Assembly (NCBI GenBank): GCA_003163855.1
Contig: PLRJ01000175.1
Location: 227-51,465 of the forward strand
Direction of reading: 5' to 3'
DNA from: Bryobacterales bacterium
GTDB taxonomy: Bacteria; Acidobacteriota; Terriglobia; Bryobacterales; Bryobacteraceae
Length of the DNA stretch: 51,239 nucleotides
The position numbers and the translations under genes were made by a program. Under the pieces are notes generated by a model that worked only from the letters and a program-made list of their open reading frames with translations, ran no database searches and had not been told where the DNA came from. Each line of letters opens with the position of its first letter. Position 1 is the stretch's first letter. Below, one piece after another: positions 15,264-23,316 of the stretch.

Positions 15264-18200
15264 TTAGAATTTAATCGTTCCGGAGAATTGCAGCCTTCGC
15301 ATATAACCGGCACTTCCAGCGGCCAGGCTGGTGATCTGGCCGGCTGTCGTCTCATCCACATTCGTATTGGGTAATCCGAGGTTGGTGTGGTTGAAAACGT
15401 TGCTCGAATCTGCGCGCAGAGTGAAGCCCAGACGTTCAGTCAGCTTGAAGGTTTTCATAATGCTGACGTCCTGCTGGATGAACTGAGGTCCGCGAAGGGT
15501 GTTAATGGGATAGTCACCGAAGGTGTTTGCGCCTGGATAAACATAGGGTCCCGCCGTGCAATTAGGCGCCCCATTGACGATGGGGCAACCGTTGAACCAT
15601 TGGTTGCGATTACCCTGCGCTCCGGAATAAACCGCGCCTGTCCCCAGGCTGGGGCGAGTGTTGGGTCCGACGTTCGGCTGGCCTGTATAAGAGAGACCAA
15701 ACGTGGGAGAGAAGGGAAACCCGCTATACCAGCTGGTGATTCCACTGATTGTCCAGCCTCCCAGGGCGGCGTCTTCGAGCTTATTCATGCTGGACATATA
15801 TTTGCGGCCCCGGCCAACCGGAACGTCATAGCTCTGTGAAAAGATCAGTTGCTGGTTTGGAAGGTAGTTGCTGTTCCCATACCCGGCTGAGCGATCGTAG
15901 TTGAAGTAGTAGTTCGAGTCGTAAGGGTCGTAACCGGGCCCATTCTGTCTCTGGTTCGTATAACTGCCTTGCATTGTCCAGCCATCCAAGGCATTCACCT
16001 TAACAGTGGCCTGGAGTGAGTTATATTGCGCATTCGAACAATCGCAGTAGTAGGCCAGAGTATTGGTCCAACCGAATATTGAATAGTAAGGCCGATCCAA
16101 GTTGGTGTTCGATTGCCCAGCAACGAAGACTGGTTCGTTTGGATTTATACTCTGAGCCGTACCCAGGAAATTATGCCGGTCTGAATTCCCAACGTAGGAG
16201 ACCGTGCCGGCGATCTTGTTGGTGAACTGGTGCTGCAGTGAGATGTTGTAGGTATACACCTGTGGCAGCGTCACTTGGGCAGGACGAAACTTGGGATCCA
16301 CTCCGGCTGGCAAGGGGAAGGTGCCCTGTTGGCTGATGACAGGCGGAGTGGGAAGGCCATTAGGACCAGTGACGCCACCTCCTGTGTAACCAGCCGGTCC
16401 CTGCGCTAGATTGAACACACCGGCAAAGTTCGCAGTTGGCTGGAGGTTCTGATAGGTCAGCACGGGAGGATTCTGTGTGACGTTGTGGCCGAAGTTAGAA
16501 CCGAAGACACCCAAGTCATACGACCAACCGTAACCTGCGCGCAGCACTGTTGTCTTGTTTATCTGATAAACAATTCCGAGGCGGGGTGCGAAGTCGTGCC
16601 AGTTCTCCTGCTGAATACCGTGGGGGGAGACGGAGTTTCCATAGCCGAAGACGTACATTAAGCCGTTCTGGAGGTCGAGAGTGGCGCCATTACCCGCCCC
16701 GTTGACAGACTCGGGCCGAACGATTTCATAGCGCACACCCAGCGTGATGCCGAGCTTTGCATTTGGGTGCCATTCGTCCTGGCCGTAGAAAAAGAAGCGA
16801 GGCTGTTGTTCCTGGGCGTTCGTGCTGGAACTGACATAGCGTCCGAAGCTGCTGACATCCCCCAGAAGAAACGTTGCCAGGCCGATACCCGGTGTGGGCT
16901 GTCCTCCTGCCGTAGCGACATTGCCTGTCTCCTGCGAGGTAAAGGTGAGTTCACCGGCTCGGTGGTCGTCACTAGGGACGCGCAGGTTCTGGGCATAGCG
17001 CAGGTCAGTGCCGAACTTAAAGGTGTGATTGCCCACAATTTTCGTCACATTGTCGATGAACTGATACTGGCTCTCGGTTTGCGTGAGCGGGCAGTTACAG
17101 GAGTTTACGCCGAGCGCGTAACCTAGCTCGTATTCGTCGTGCGGAGAAGTGACATAGAAAGCGGGCAGCGCCGAAGCATAAGTGGTGTTGTAGTTGAGGC
17201 CGGGGATGCCTGCCGCTGTGGCGGGTGTGGTTCCGTAGCCGTTGGGAACATCAAAGACGTGGTAGCGCTCATATCCGAAGCGGAACTCGTTCACCAAGGT
17301 GGGGCTAACGGTATAAGTCTCGCCAATGGCGATGCTCTGATCCTGGGATTGAGCACTACCGGCATAAGTACCGAACGATGGTCCGCCTGCTTCGGCACCG
17401 AATGCGCCCGGAGCCTGCTGGGTGGCAGAGAAATAGCTAAAGCGGCCGAAAAGAGTGTTCTTTTCGTTGATGTAGTAATCCTCCCGCGTATTCCACTGAT
17501 TGTCCGTTATGGTTAAGTCACCATTGGTGGCGTAGTTGTTGTAAAAGGGTTGGCTGGAGCCGAATTGCGGGGTGATGTTCGGAAGCGGCCAGTAATTGAG
17601 CAAAGCTACTGCCTGTGGACTGAGTTGAGAGGCGGGAATGATATTGCCGACGTAAGGAGAACGTCCGACGCCTGTTGCCGTATTGCCGCTGTTGGGATTA
17701 TAAATCTGGTATTCCGAGTTATACGCCAGCCAGTCACTAAAATTACCAGTCCGGTTGAGAGCGGTGGGAACACTTGTGACTACCGATCCTCCCTGCGCTT
17801 CACGATTCAGCTGTGCGTCTCCGAAAAAGAAGAATTTGTTCTTGATGATGGCACCGCCGATGGAACCCCCGAACTGATTCTGCCGGTATAAGGGTGAGGG
17901 CAAACCGCCGTTGAAAGGATTGGCGCCGAAAGTGGTAAACCCAGGCGTGTTGACCTGGAGATATTCAAAGGCGTCGCCGTGGAATGTGTTTGAGCCGGAC
18001 TTAGTGGAATAACTGGCGATGCCGCCGCCCACATATTCGAACTCGGCGTCAAAGTTCTGGCTTGCTTGCTTGATCTCGGCCAGGGAGTCAAAGGTGGGAT
18101 TGATCACGATAATTCCGAGAATCGGATCCTGGTTCGTTGTTCCATCGAGTTCATAACCCATGGAATCGAACAATTGACCGTTGACAACCATCTGGACCGA

Positions 18201-18746
18201 CTGCTGCGGATTTTCATCGGAGGCGTGCTGCCAGCCGAGCCGCGCGGTTCCGGGATCGAGTAACTCCAGGGATTGCGCATTGCGTCCGATTTCGGGCAAC
18301 GCGCCTAGCTCTTTGGCGCTGAACGTTTGCGCCACGTCGGCGTTACCGGCTTGCAGTAACGGCGCCGCGGCGGTTACCTCTACGGAGGTGGAAACATCGC
18401 CGACCTTCATGGAAGCGTCGAAGCGGGAGGCTTCATCCACTCGAACGTCGATGGTGTTTGACACGATTTTCTGGAAGCCAGGAGCTTCAATGGTTACTTG
18501 ATAAGCGTCCGGTATCAGTTGTCCCTTGGTGAAGTTCCCCGTGTTGTCGGTCATAACGACGGAGCTAGTGTTTTTGTTTAGGTCCGAGACGGTGACCTTC
18601 GCATTAGCAACGGCTGCACCGGTCGGATCGGTGATCGTACCGAAGATAGAGCCGAATACTTGCTGTGCATTAGTGATTGCCGAGGAGGCGATGAAGATTG
18701 CAAAAATGCCAATAGTGTTTCGAGTAACGCGACGAAGACTAACCAT
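15264..18746 (-). CDS. TonB-dependent receptor with carboxypeptidase-regulatory-like domain (Oar-like)
   Basis: The 1160-residue outer-membrane protein has a signal peptide ending near residue 28 (SSAITNAQQ). Residues about 30-115 form a CarboxypepD_reg-like beta-sandwich (FGSIFGTITDPTGAAVANAKV). A plug and long beta-barrel follow, with many aromatic-rich strands and a C-terminal strand ending in Phe (QFSGTIKF), the signal for outer-membrane assembly. This architecture is very abundant in Acidobacteriota and probably imports large substrates, often carbohydrates or peptides. A ribosome binding site (AAGGGC) precedes the ATG at 18746. It is divergent from the SGNH esterase gene and convergent with the sulfatase, suggesting a shared polysaccharide context, though this is inference. 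Confidence 0.93.
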   Translation of the reverse strand: MVSLRRVTRNTIGIFAIFIASSAITNAQQVFGSIFGTITDPTGAAVANAKVTVSDLNKNTSSVVMTDNTGNFTKGQLIPDAYQVTIEAPGFQKIVSNTIDVRVDEASRFDASMKVGDVSTSVEVTAAAPLLQAGNADVAQTFSAKELGALPEIGRNAQSLELLDPGTARLGWQHASDENPQQSVQMVVNGQLFDSMGYELDGTTNQDPILGIIVINPTFDSLAEIKQASQNFDAEFEYVGGGIASYSTKSGSNTFHGDAFEYLQVNTPGFTTFGANPFNGGLPSPLYRQNQFGGSIGGAIIKNKFFFFGDAQLNREAQGGSVVTSVPTALNRTGNFSDWLAYNSEYQIYNPNSGNTATGVGRSPYVGNIIPASQLSPQAVALLNYWPLPNITPQFGSSQPFYNNYATNGDLTITDNQWNTREDYYINEKNTLFGRFSYFSATQQAPGAFGAEAGGPSFGTYAGSAQSQDQSIAIGETYTVSPTLVNEFRFGYERYHVFDVPNGYGTTPATAAGIPGLNYNTTYASALPAFYVTSPHDEYELGYALGVNSCNCPLTQTESQYQFIDNVTKIVGNHTFKFGTDLRYAQNLRVPSDDHRAGELTFTSQETGNVATAGGQPTPGIGLATFLLGDVSSFGRYVSSSTNAQEQQPRFFFYGQDEWHPNAKLGITLGVRYEIVRPESVNGAGNGATLDLQNGLMYVFGYGNSVSPHGIQQENWHDFAPRLGIVYQINKTTVLRAGYGWSYDLGVFGSNFGHNVTQNPPVLTYQNLQPTANFAGVFNLAQGPAGYTGGGVTGPNGLPTPPVISQQGTFPLPAGVDPKFRPAQVTLPQVYTYNISLQHQFTNKIAGTVSYVGNSDRHNFLGTAQSINPNEPVFVAGQSNTNLDRPYYSIFGWTNTLAYYCDCSNAQYNSLQATVKVNALDGWTMQGSYTNQRQNGPGYDPYDSNYYFNYDRSAGYGNSNYLPNQQLIFSQSYDVPVGRGRKYMSSMNKLEDAALGGWTISGITSWYSGFPFSPTFGLSYTGQPNVGPNTRPSLGTGAVYSGAQGNRNQWFNGCPIVNGAPNCTAGPYVYPGANTFGDYPINTLRGPQFIQQDVSIMKTFKLTERLGFTLRADSSNVFNHTNLGLPNTNVDETTAGQITSLAAGSAGYMRRLQFSGTIKF

Positions 18747-19070
18747 ATTTGTGCCCTTTACACAACAGACTTGGGTTGTATTAGCAAACTCTCCGAGATA
18801 CGACTAAGCTCGGAGTATTAACTCTGATAGTTCCCACTAGGCAACATTGTTAATCAAGAAAACATATTGTAAAGCCCGCAAACAAACGAGTCCGCGTATT
18901 CTCACTTAATGAGGCGCGAGGTCGAGTTAGCAGTGCTAAAACGCGATGCAGATGACAGCAATGTCGCTGTCGCAACGAGTACTCTGTTCCTGCTAAGGCG
19001 TCTCTTCGAAATGTCCTAGCACTAAGCCTGAAGACAAATCCGAAGTGGACGCGATACACTAACGCGGTAC
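18747..19070. other. Divergent intergenic region with three perfect inverted repeats
   Basis: No gene is seen in these 324 bases. They hold three symmetric elements: CTCCGAG/CTCGGAG at 18791-18815 (11-nt centre), the odd palindrome TTAGCAGTGCTAA at 18927-18939, and GACAGC/GCTGTC at 18954-18971 (6-nt centre). The first lies 45 bp upstream of the TonB receptor start and could be a leader hairpin; the second is the best operator candidate. Promoter hexamers cannot be assigned securely. Confidence 0.4.
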
Positions 19071-20321
19071 ATGCGAGTAAACTGTTCCTTCCTTTTTGCA
19101 CTGAGTTTGGTTGCCATTTCGGCTCCCGCTCAAACGCTGCCCGCGGATCGCACTCACTGGGTGGGAACCTGGGGCGCGAGCCCTTCGCCTCAGTTGACCG
19201 ATGCGGAGCAGATGGCTAAAGCTCATCTCCAATTCGATAACCAGACCATTCGTGAGATTGTGCACGTCAGTATTGGCAGCGATATGGTCCGGGTCCGCCT
19301 GTCGAATGCTTATGGGAAGGAAGCGGTGGAAGTGGGCGTAGCGCATATCGCTCTTCGTCAGAAAGGCGCAGCTATTATCCCTGGTTCGGATCACGAACTG
19401 ACTTTCGGCGGCATATCGGCCGTCACAATCCCGGCGAATGCGCTTGTCCTTAGCGATCCTGTGTCGCTCAAAGTGTCTCCATTTGCCGATCTGGCCATCA
19501 GCATCTTCATTCCGAAGGCGCACATGGGCGCGGGGATCCACTATTCAGCCGAGCAAACAAACTACGTAGCGAGCGGAGATGTGACGTCGGCCGCCGATCT
19601 CCCTGACGCCGCAAAGCTAACTTCATGGGTCTTTTTGACCGGGGTGGACGTGGCGGCGCAGCCAGCGGCTTCAACACTGATAGCGTTTGGCGATTCGATC
19701 ACAGACGGTGCACGTTCCACCCTTGACGCTAACCATCGCTGGCCGAACTTCCTGGCTGCGCGTCTTCTCGCGCGAACAGGAGTCCCACCAATCGCTGTGG
19801 TGGACGAGGGCATCGGGGGAAATCGCATTCTGCACGATCCGAATAGCAATATAGCTTTCGGCGTGAGTGCGCTGGCTCGCTTTGACCGCGACGTGCTGGC
19901 GCAGCCCGGAGTGAAGTATGTCATCGTGCTGGAAGGCATCAATGACCTGGGCCATGCCGGTCCCGATCATTTCCCCGAAGAACAGGTTAATGCGGAGCAG
20001 ATCATCGCGGGGCTCAAGCAGCTAGCGGCGCGGGCACATGAGAAGGGCATTAAAATTTATGGCGCGACGCTTACCCCATTTCAAGGCACGCCATTCCCGG
20101 GCTACTACTCCCCTGAGAAGGATGCGCAGCGCAAAGCAGTGAATGAATGGATACGCACGGGCCACGCCTTCGATGGCGTCATCGACTTCGAGAAGGCGGT
20201 GAAAGACAAGGCGAATCCGGATCGCGTGGCTGATGCCTTCGATTCGGGCGACCATCTGCATCCGAAGGATGAGGGCTACCGGGCTATGGGCGATTCAATT
20301 AACCTGGCGCTGTTTAAATAA
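19071..20321 (+). CDS. Exported SGNH/GDSL-type esterase
   Basis: A 416-residue secreted protein: signal peptide (MRVNCSFLFALSLVAISAPAQ), an N-terminal beta-rich domain of about 180 residues, then an SGNH hydrolase. The four family blocks are visible: nucleophile Ser209 in FGDSITDG, the Gly/Asn of EGIGGNRI, EGINDLG, and Asp394/His397 in GDHLHP. Enzymes of this layout remove acetyl or other ester groups, often from plant polysaccharides; the exact substrate is unknown. It is divergent from the TonB receptor gene, which fits joint control. Its last 46 bp overlap the 3' end of the ferritin-like gene on the other strand. Confidence 0.9.
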   Translation: MRVNCSFLFALSLVAISAPAQTLPADRTHWVGTWGASPSPQLTDAEQMAKAHLQFDNQTIREIVHVSIGSDMVRVRLSNAYGKEAVEVGVAHIALRQKGAAIIPGSDHELTFGGISAVTIPANALVLSDPVSLKVSPFADLAISIFIPKAHMGAGIHYSAEQTNYVASGDVTSAADLPDAAKLTSWVFLTGVDVAAQPAASTLIAFGDSITDGARSTLDANHRWPNFLAARLLARTGVPPIAVVDEGIGGNRILHDPNSNIAFGVSALARFDRDVLAQPGVKYVIVLEGINDLGHAGPDHFPEEQVNAEQIIAGLKQLAARAHEKGIKIYGATLTPFQGTPFPGYYSPEKDAQRKAVNEWIRTGHAFDGVIDFEKAVKDKANPDRVADAFDSGDHLHPKDEGYRAMGDSINLALFK

Positions 20322-21013
20322 AGCGAATCAAACTCGCGTAACGTTTCCGCCCAGAATTCGCGAAATGTGCGGCCAGCAGAAGTGAAGACGGCCTTGTGCT
20401 CGGCCCATACCAGGACCGCGGTAGAAAACAGCAACAAGGCGTGAAGCATTTTGATGATGGCTTGCGTAAGCCGGCAATGCCGCGACTGGAAGCGGCTGAG
20501 CGCAAACGCCTGGAAGCACAAATGAGCTCCCTCTTCCTCGAAAATGCGCTGACAGATGCTCCTGAGCAGCGGCGAATTTGTGGCATCGCGTAGCGCGGAA
20601 TAGTAGGGGCGAGCCAGAACTTCGGCGGTAACCAATACCTTGAGGCAGAGTTCCAGGCCGGCTATTCCGCGTAGCGCCCGAAATATGCTGTGGATCCAGT
20701 GTTGGCGCAGGCAGGGCGCGTTCTCAAGCTGAAGAAATTGTGCCAAAATCCTGCTATGCCGTTGCTCCTCTCGCAGGAAAAGTTTAAGCGCCGCCAGTAA
20801 CCCGAGGTCGCCGCTTTCGCGCGCGAAACGCTGCGCCCTTTCCAGCATGCGTGCGCCGCTGGCGCCCTCGCCCAATTGAAACTGCTGAATGGAAGCGATG
20901 ACGGCAACCCTCTCGCTGCCGGACAAGCGTATGGCCTGATCCCATGGGAAAGCGGGTTCCGGCGAGTTCCGGTAGAAGTAGTCGATCCAATCGTAACTAG
21001 TGGCTTGCTTCAT
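20276..21013 (-). CDS. Ferritin-like di-iron protein of unknown role
   Basis: A 245-residue helical protein. Four iron-ligand helices can be traced: Glu49 in FQLGEGA, Glu83 and His86 in REEQRHSRIL, Glu131 in LVTAEVLA, and Glu161 and His164 in FEEEGAHLCF. Two E-x-x-H motifs separated by about 78 residues are the hallmark of ferritin-like di-iron carboxylates such as rubrerythrins and AurF-type oxygenases. A hydrophobic helix near residues 185-203 might anchor it to the membrane. It is third in a minus-strand run after a TetR gene and a hydrolase gene (38-bp gap). Its 3' end overlaps the esterase gene by 46 bp. Confidence 0.65.
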   Translation of the reverse strand: MKQATSYDWIDYFYRNSPEPAFPWDQAIRLSGSERVAVIASIQQFQLGEGASGARMLERAQRFARESGDLGLLAALKLFLREEQRHSRILAQFLQLENAPCLRQHWIHSIFRALRGIAGLELCLKVLVTAEVLARPYYSALRDATNSPLLRSICQRIFEEEGAHLCFQAFALSRFQSRHCRLTQAIIKMLHALLLFSTAVLVWAEHKAVFTSAGRTFREFWAETLREFDSLYLNSARLIESPIAR

Positions 21014-21051
21014 AAAAAGATTATGATGCAGCCGCTTTGTATTGTAAAGTG

Positions 21052-21714
21052 CTAGTTTATGGAAAGAAAGCGCAGGATCTCGCGCATGACGCGAGCACTC
21101 TGTTCCGTTTGGAACAGGAACTGGGCATGCGCGGAGCCGTCCAGAACGATCAGTTCCTTCGGCTGCGGAGCTTTTTCATACTGGGCGCGAATGCCGGGAA
21201 GGCGTGGATAGCGGCCGTCGCCGCTGCTGTCATCGCGTGCAACGATGAACAAAGAGCGCGACTTCAGTTTCTCCGCCGGAAGGTTCGGCGCAGCGCCGAG
21301 AAACACGACGCCATCAATCTCACCCGGCGTGGAATTTATCGAGGCGTCGCCTGCGGCTGATCCGCCGAAGCTGCCGCCAACTACTGACACAGTCTCAGCG
21401 CCCTGCGCCTTCAAGTAGTGGACGCCCGCCAGTACATCCTTGTCGAAGGGCGCATGATCAAAGTCGGCCTGTCCCGGAACCGTCGAGCAGCCGAATCCGC
21501 GAAAATCAATGGCTAGGACGCGAAAGCCGTGGGAGACCAGAACTTCAGCCTGTTCGCGCCAGCTTTCCTTGTTGAACCTGCCGCCGTGCGCAAGCAAAAC
21601 GGCATGTCGGCCCTGGCCGTAGAGGTCGGCGCAAATTTGTCCGCCGTCTTCGGTATGAAAAGAGACAAGCGCAGCTAGTGCAAGGGCGAAGGGTAGCGCA
21701 TGGTGCACCAGCAT
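21052..21714 (-). CDS. Alpha/beta hydrolase, dienelactone-hydrolase-like, probably exported
   Basis: The 220-residue protein has an N-terminal hydrophobic segment (LPFALALAALVSF) consistent with a signal peptide. The hydrolase fold shows the oxyanion motif LLAHGGR, nucleophile Ser115 in VGGSFGG, an acidic candidate in ARDDSSGDG and the catalytic His in DGSAHAQFL. Substrate is unknown. No ribosome binding site precedes the ATG; instead a TATAAT box ends seven bases upstream, implying a leaderless mRNA starting at or next to the A of the ATG. It lies 18 bp downstream of the TetR gene and may be read both from this promoter and by read-through. Confidence 0.85.
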   Translation of the reverse strand: MLVHHALPFALALAALVSFHTEDGGQICADLYGQGRHAVLLAHGGRFNKESWREQAEVLVSHGFRVLAIDFRGFGCSTVPGQADFDHAPFDKDVLAGVHYLKAQGAETVSVVGGSFGGSAAGDASINSTPGEIDGVVFLGAAPNLPAEKLKSRSLFIVARDDSSGDGRYPRLPGIRAQYEKAPQPKELIVLDGSAHAQFLFQTEQSARVMREILRFLSIN

Positions 21715-21720
21715 TGTGGA

Positions 21721-21749
21721 ATTATACAGAGCTCAGGCCAGGGCTTCAA
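21721..21749 (-). promoter_or_regulatory. Promoter for a leaderless hydrolase mRNA
   Basis: On the minus strand TTGAAG (21744-21749) is followed after exactly 17 bp by TATAAT (21721-21726), and six bases later by the ATG at 21714. The start site would fall at the start codon. The -35 box lies inside the last codons of the TetR gene. Confidence 0.55.
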
Positions 21750-22299
21750 ACGCCGATACAAAAATTTCTTCTGTGATCAAATCCGGTGTCTGAAAGTAAG
21801 TAAATAAGAGGCCAGTGACCATGATGTCGAGCACGCAGACGAATCGTTCAGCGGGCATTGGCAACAGGCTGGCTGGTATCACCTTGACCAATTCCGTGGC
21901 AATCCATTTATAGATGGCGGCGTTCTTCTTTGTGAGTGTTGAACGCGTCTGTTTGTGGGTTATTGCATAAAGCTGAAATGCAGCCGCAGCGGCGGCGTAG
22001 GGGCGGCGCGCCTGCGCCTCGCTTGCAACCGCTTTTCCCAGAATGCGCATCTGCTGTTTCAGGCTGGCCCCTGGCTTAAGTGGAGGCATGATCGGCTTCC
22101 AAACCGTCGCAATCAAAGCCAGGAACAACTCATCCTTGTTCTTGAAATTGCCATACACGGCGCCGCGGGTCATGCCTGCTCGTGCGGCAATCTCCTCCAG
22201 GGATGCGCGATCGAAGCCTTTTTCACCAATGACGGCGGCCGCAGCGTCAATCAGCTTCTTTTTAGTGCGCGACCGTTTGCCCTCAACCTGATTATGCAC
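21733..22299 (-). CDS. TetR-family transcriptional regulator
   Basis: A 188-residue repressor-type protein. Residues about 12-58 form the helix-turn-helix domain (LIDAAAAVIGEKGFDRASLEEIAARAGMTR then GAVYGNFKNKDELF). The C-terminal ligand domain is divergent and hydrophobic, with no identifiable effector. The start is GTG at 22299, only 19 bp from the divergent alpha/beta hydrolase start. The gap is filled by the palindrome TTGTATTTTATACAA, a probable operator by which this regulator controls itself and the hydrolase. The second hydrolase and the ferritin-like gene follow in the same direction. Confidence 0.92.
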   Translation of the reverse strand: MHNQVEGKRSRTKKKLIDAAAAVIGEKGFDRASLEEIAARAGMTRGAVYGNFKNKDELFLALIATVWKPIMPPLKPGASLKQQMRILGKAVASEAQARRPYAAAAAAFQLYAITHKQTRSTLTKKNAAIYKWIATELVKVIPASLLPMPAERFVCVLDIMVTGLLFTYFQTPDLITEEIFVSAFEALA

Positions 22300-22301
22300 T
22301 C

Positions 22302-22316
22302 TTGTATTTTATACAA
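22302..22316. promoter_or_regulatory. Perfect palindromic operator between divergent TetR and hydrolase genes
   Basis: TTGTAT-TTT-ATACAA is a perfect 6+3+6 palindrome. It lies 2 bp from the hydrolase ATG (22319) and 2 bp from the TetR GTG (22299). On the minus strand TATAAA inside it could serve as a -10 box about eight bases from the GTG. A bound TetR dimer would block both genes. Confidence 0.7.
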
Positions 22317-22318
22317 TC

Positions 22319-23248
22319 ATGTATTATGCTGCCATTGTGCTCCTCTACTGGCTGGTTATCATTGTGGCTGGCCTGCTGGTAATCGGCTACGCGTATGAAC
22401 ACATTGCGGGTCAGCGTAACCGTCCTCCTGGGCGAATGGTGTCAGTCAACGGACACCGAATTCATCTTCTTTGCAAAGGGATCACGGGTCCCACTGTCGT
22501 GATTGAGCAGGGCGCAGGGGAACTCTCGCGCTTCTGGTGGCCAATGCAGGATCAGGCTGCTAAGTTCGCCCGAGTTTGCACCTACGATCGCGCCGGGTAC
22601 GGGTGGAGCGATCCAGCAAAGCCGGGAAGAACAATCACTGATCGTGCAGAGGAATTGCGCATGTTGCTTCTAAACGCGGGAATGGAAGCGCCCTACCTAT
22701 TGGTGGCACATTCGTACGGAGGCCTGATTGTTCGAAGCTATGCGGAGCAGCACCCGGAAGAAATTGCCGGCCTGGTTCTGGTAGACACACCCGAGGAGTC
22801 CACGCTGTTTAGACGCGAAGTCCTCGATTTCTATTCGAAGATGCGCACATTAAATCGGATTATCGGCGTCTTCGCCCAATTCGGCATGTTCCGTTTATTG
22901 CGCCTCGAACGTTATGGTTTAGGGCTTAGCCGGCCTGCGGAATATACAGCTTTGTGTGATGATCTCGCTTCGCTTGAGCTTGTGCCGCAGACTGACCGGG
23001 CTTCAAAGCAAACAGGAAGTTACGGAGCACTCCCCGTGGTTGTCATCACCCATGGAAAGCCGTTTCCCGGACCGTTCGCTGTGCTCGAACGTGATTGGAG
23101 CGGAGGCCAGCAACGCCTGGCTGCATTATCAACCAACGGCATCCTGATGGTGGCCGCCAACAGCAACCATATGATTCAACAGGACGAGCCGGAGTTGGTG
23201 CTGGACGCTATACGCCGCCTGCATCACTCGATTAGCACGCAAGTTTGA
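22319..23248 (+). CDS. Membrane-anchored alpha/beta hydrolase
   Basis: The 309-residue protein begins with a transmembrane helix (residues about 3-25, IVLLYWLVIIVAGLLVIG). The hydrolase domain has the oxyanion region VIEQGAGELSRFWW, nucleophile Ser132 in VAHSYGG, LVLVDTPEES, and the catalytic His in NSNHMIQQDEPE. Such anchored hydrolases resemble haloalkane-dehalogenase or lipase-type folds; the substrate is not known. The ATG at 22319 is the only start that retains the anchor helix and leaves no room for a leader with a ribosome binding site. It is likely repressed by the divergent TetR protein. The stop codon overlaps the first operator of the next TetR gene. Confidence 0.87.
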   Translation: MYYAAIVLLYWLVIIVAGLLVIGYAYEHIAGQRNRPPGRMVSVNGHRIHLLCKGITGPTVVIEQGAGELSRFWWPMQDQAAKFARVCTYDRAGYGWSDPAKPGRTITDRAEELRMLLLNAGMEAPYLLVAHSYGGLIVRSYAEQHPEEIAGLVLVDTPEESTLFRREVLDFYSKMRTLNRIIGVFAQFGMFRLLRLERYGLGLSRPAEYTALCDDLASLELVPQTDRASKQTGSYGALPVVVITHGKPFPGPFAVLERDWSGGQQRLAALSTNGILMVAANSNHMIQQDEPELVLDAIRRLHHSISTQV

Positions 23249-23257
23249 ACGTGTTCA
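23246..23257. promoter_or_regulatory. TetR operator 1 (TGAAC-GT-GTTCA)
   Basis: TGAACGTGTTCA has perfect 5-bp arms around GT and overlaps the stop codon of the preceding hydrolase gene. It is the reverse complement of operator 2 at 23301-23312, with centres 55 bp apart. It lies just upstream of the -35 box. Confidence 0.65.
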
Positions 23258-23265
23258 GAAATGCC

Positions 23266-23294
23266 TTGACAAGCGGGGACTGCCCGCTCATACT
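23266..23294 (+). promoter_or_regulatory. Sigma-70-type promoter with a palindromic spacer
   Basis: TTGACA (23266-23271) and CATACT (23289-23294) are separated by 17 bp. The spacer is itself a perfect inverted repeat, AGCGGG-GACTG-CCCGCT. Predicted start about 23301, giving a leader of roughly 16 bases before the ATG at 23317. Confidence 0.65.
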
Positions 23295-23300
23295 GGCATT

Positions 23301-23312
23301 TGAACACGTTCA
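23301..23312. promoter_or_regulatory. TetR operator 2 (TGAAC-AC-GTTCA)
   Basis: TGAACACGTTCA, extended to TTGAACACGTTCAA, covers the predicted transcription start and ends five bases before the TetR ATG. A dimer here would block initiation; together with operator 1 it could close a short loop. Confidence 0.65.
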
Positions 23313-23316
23313 ATAA

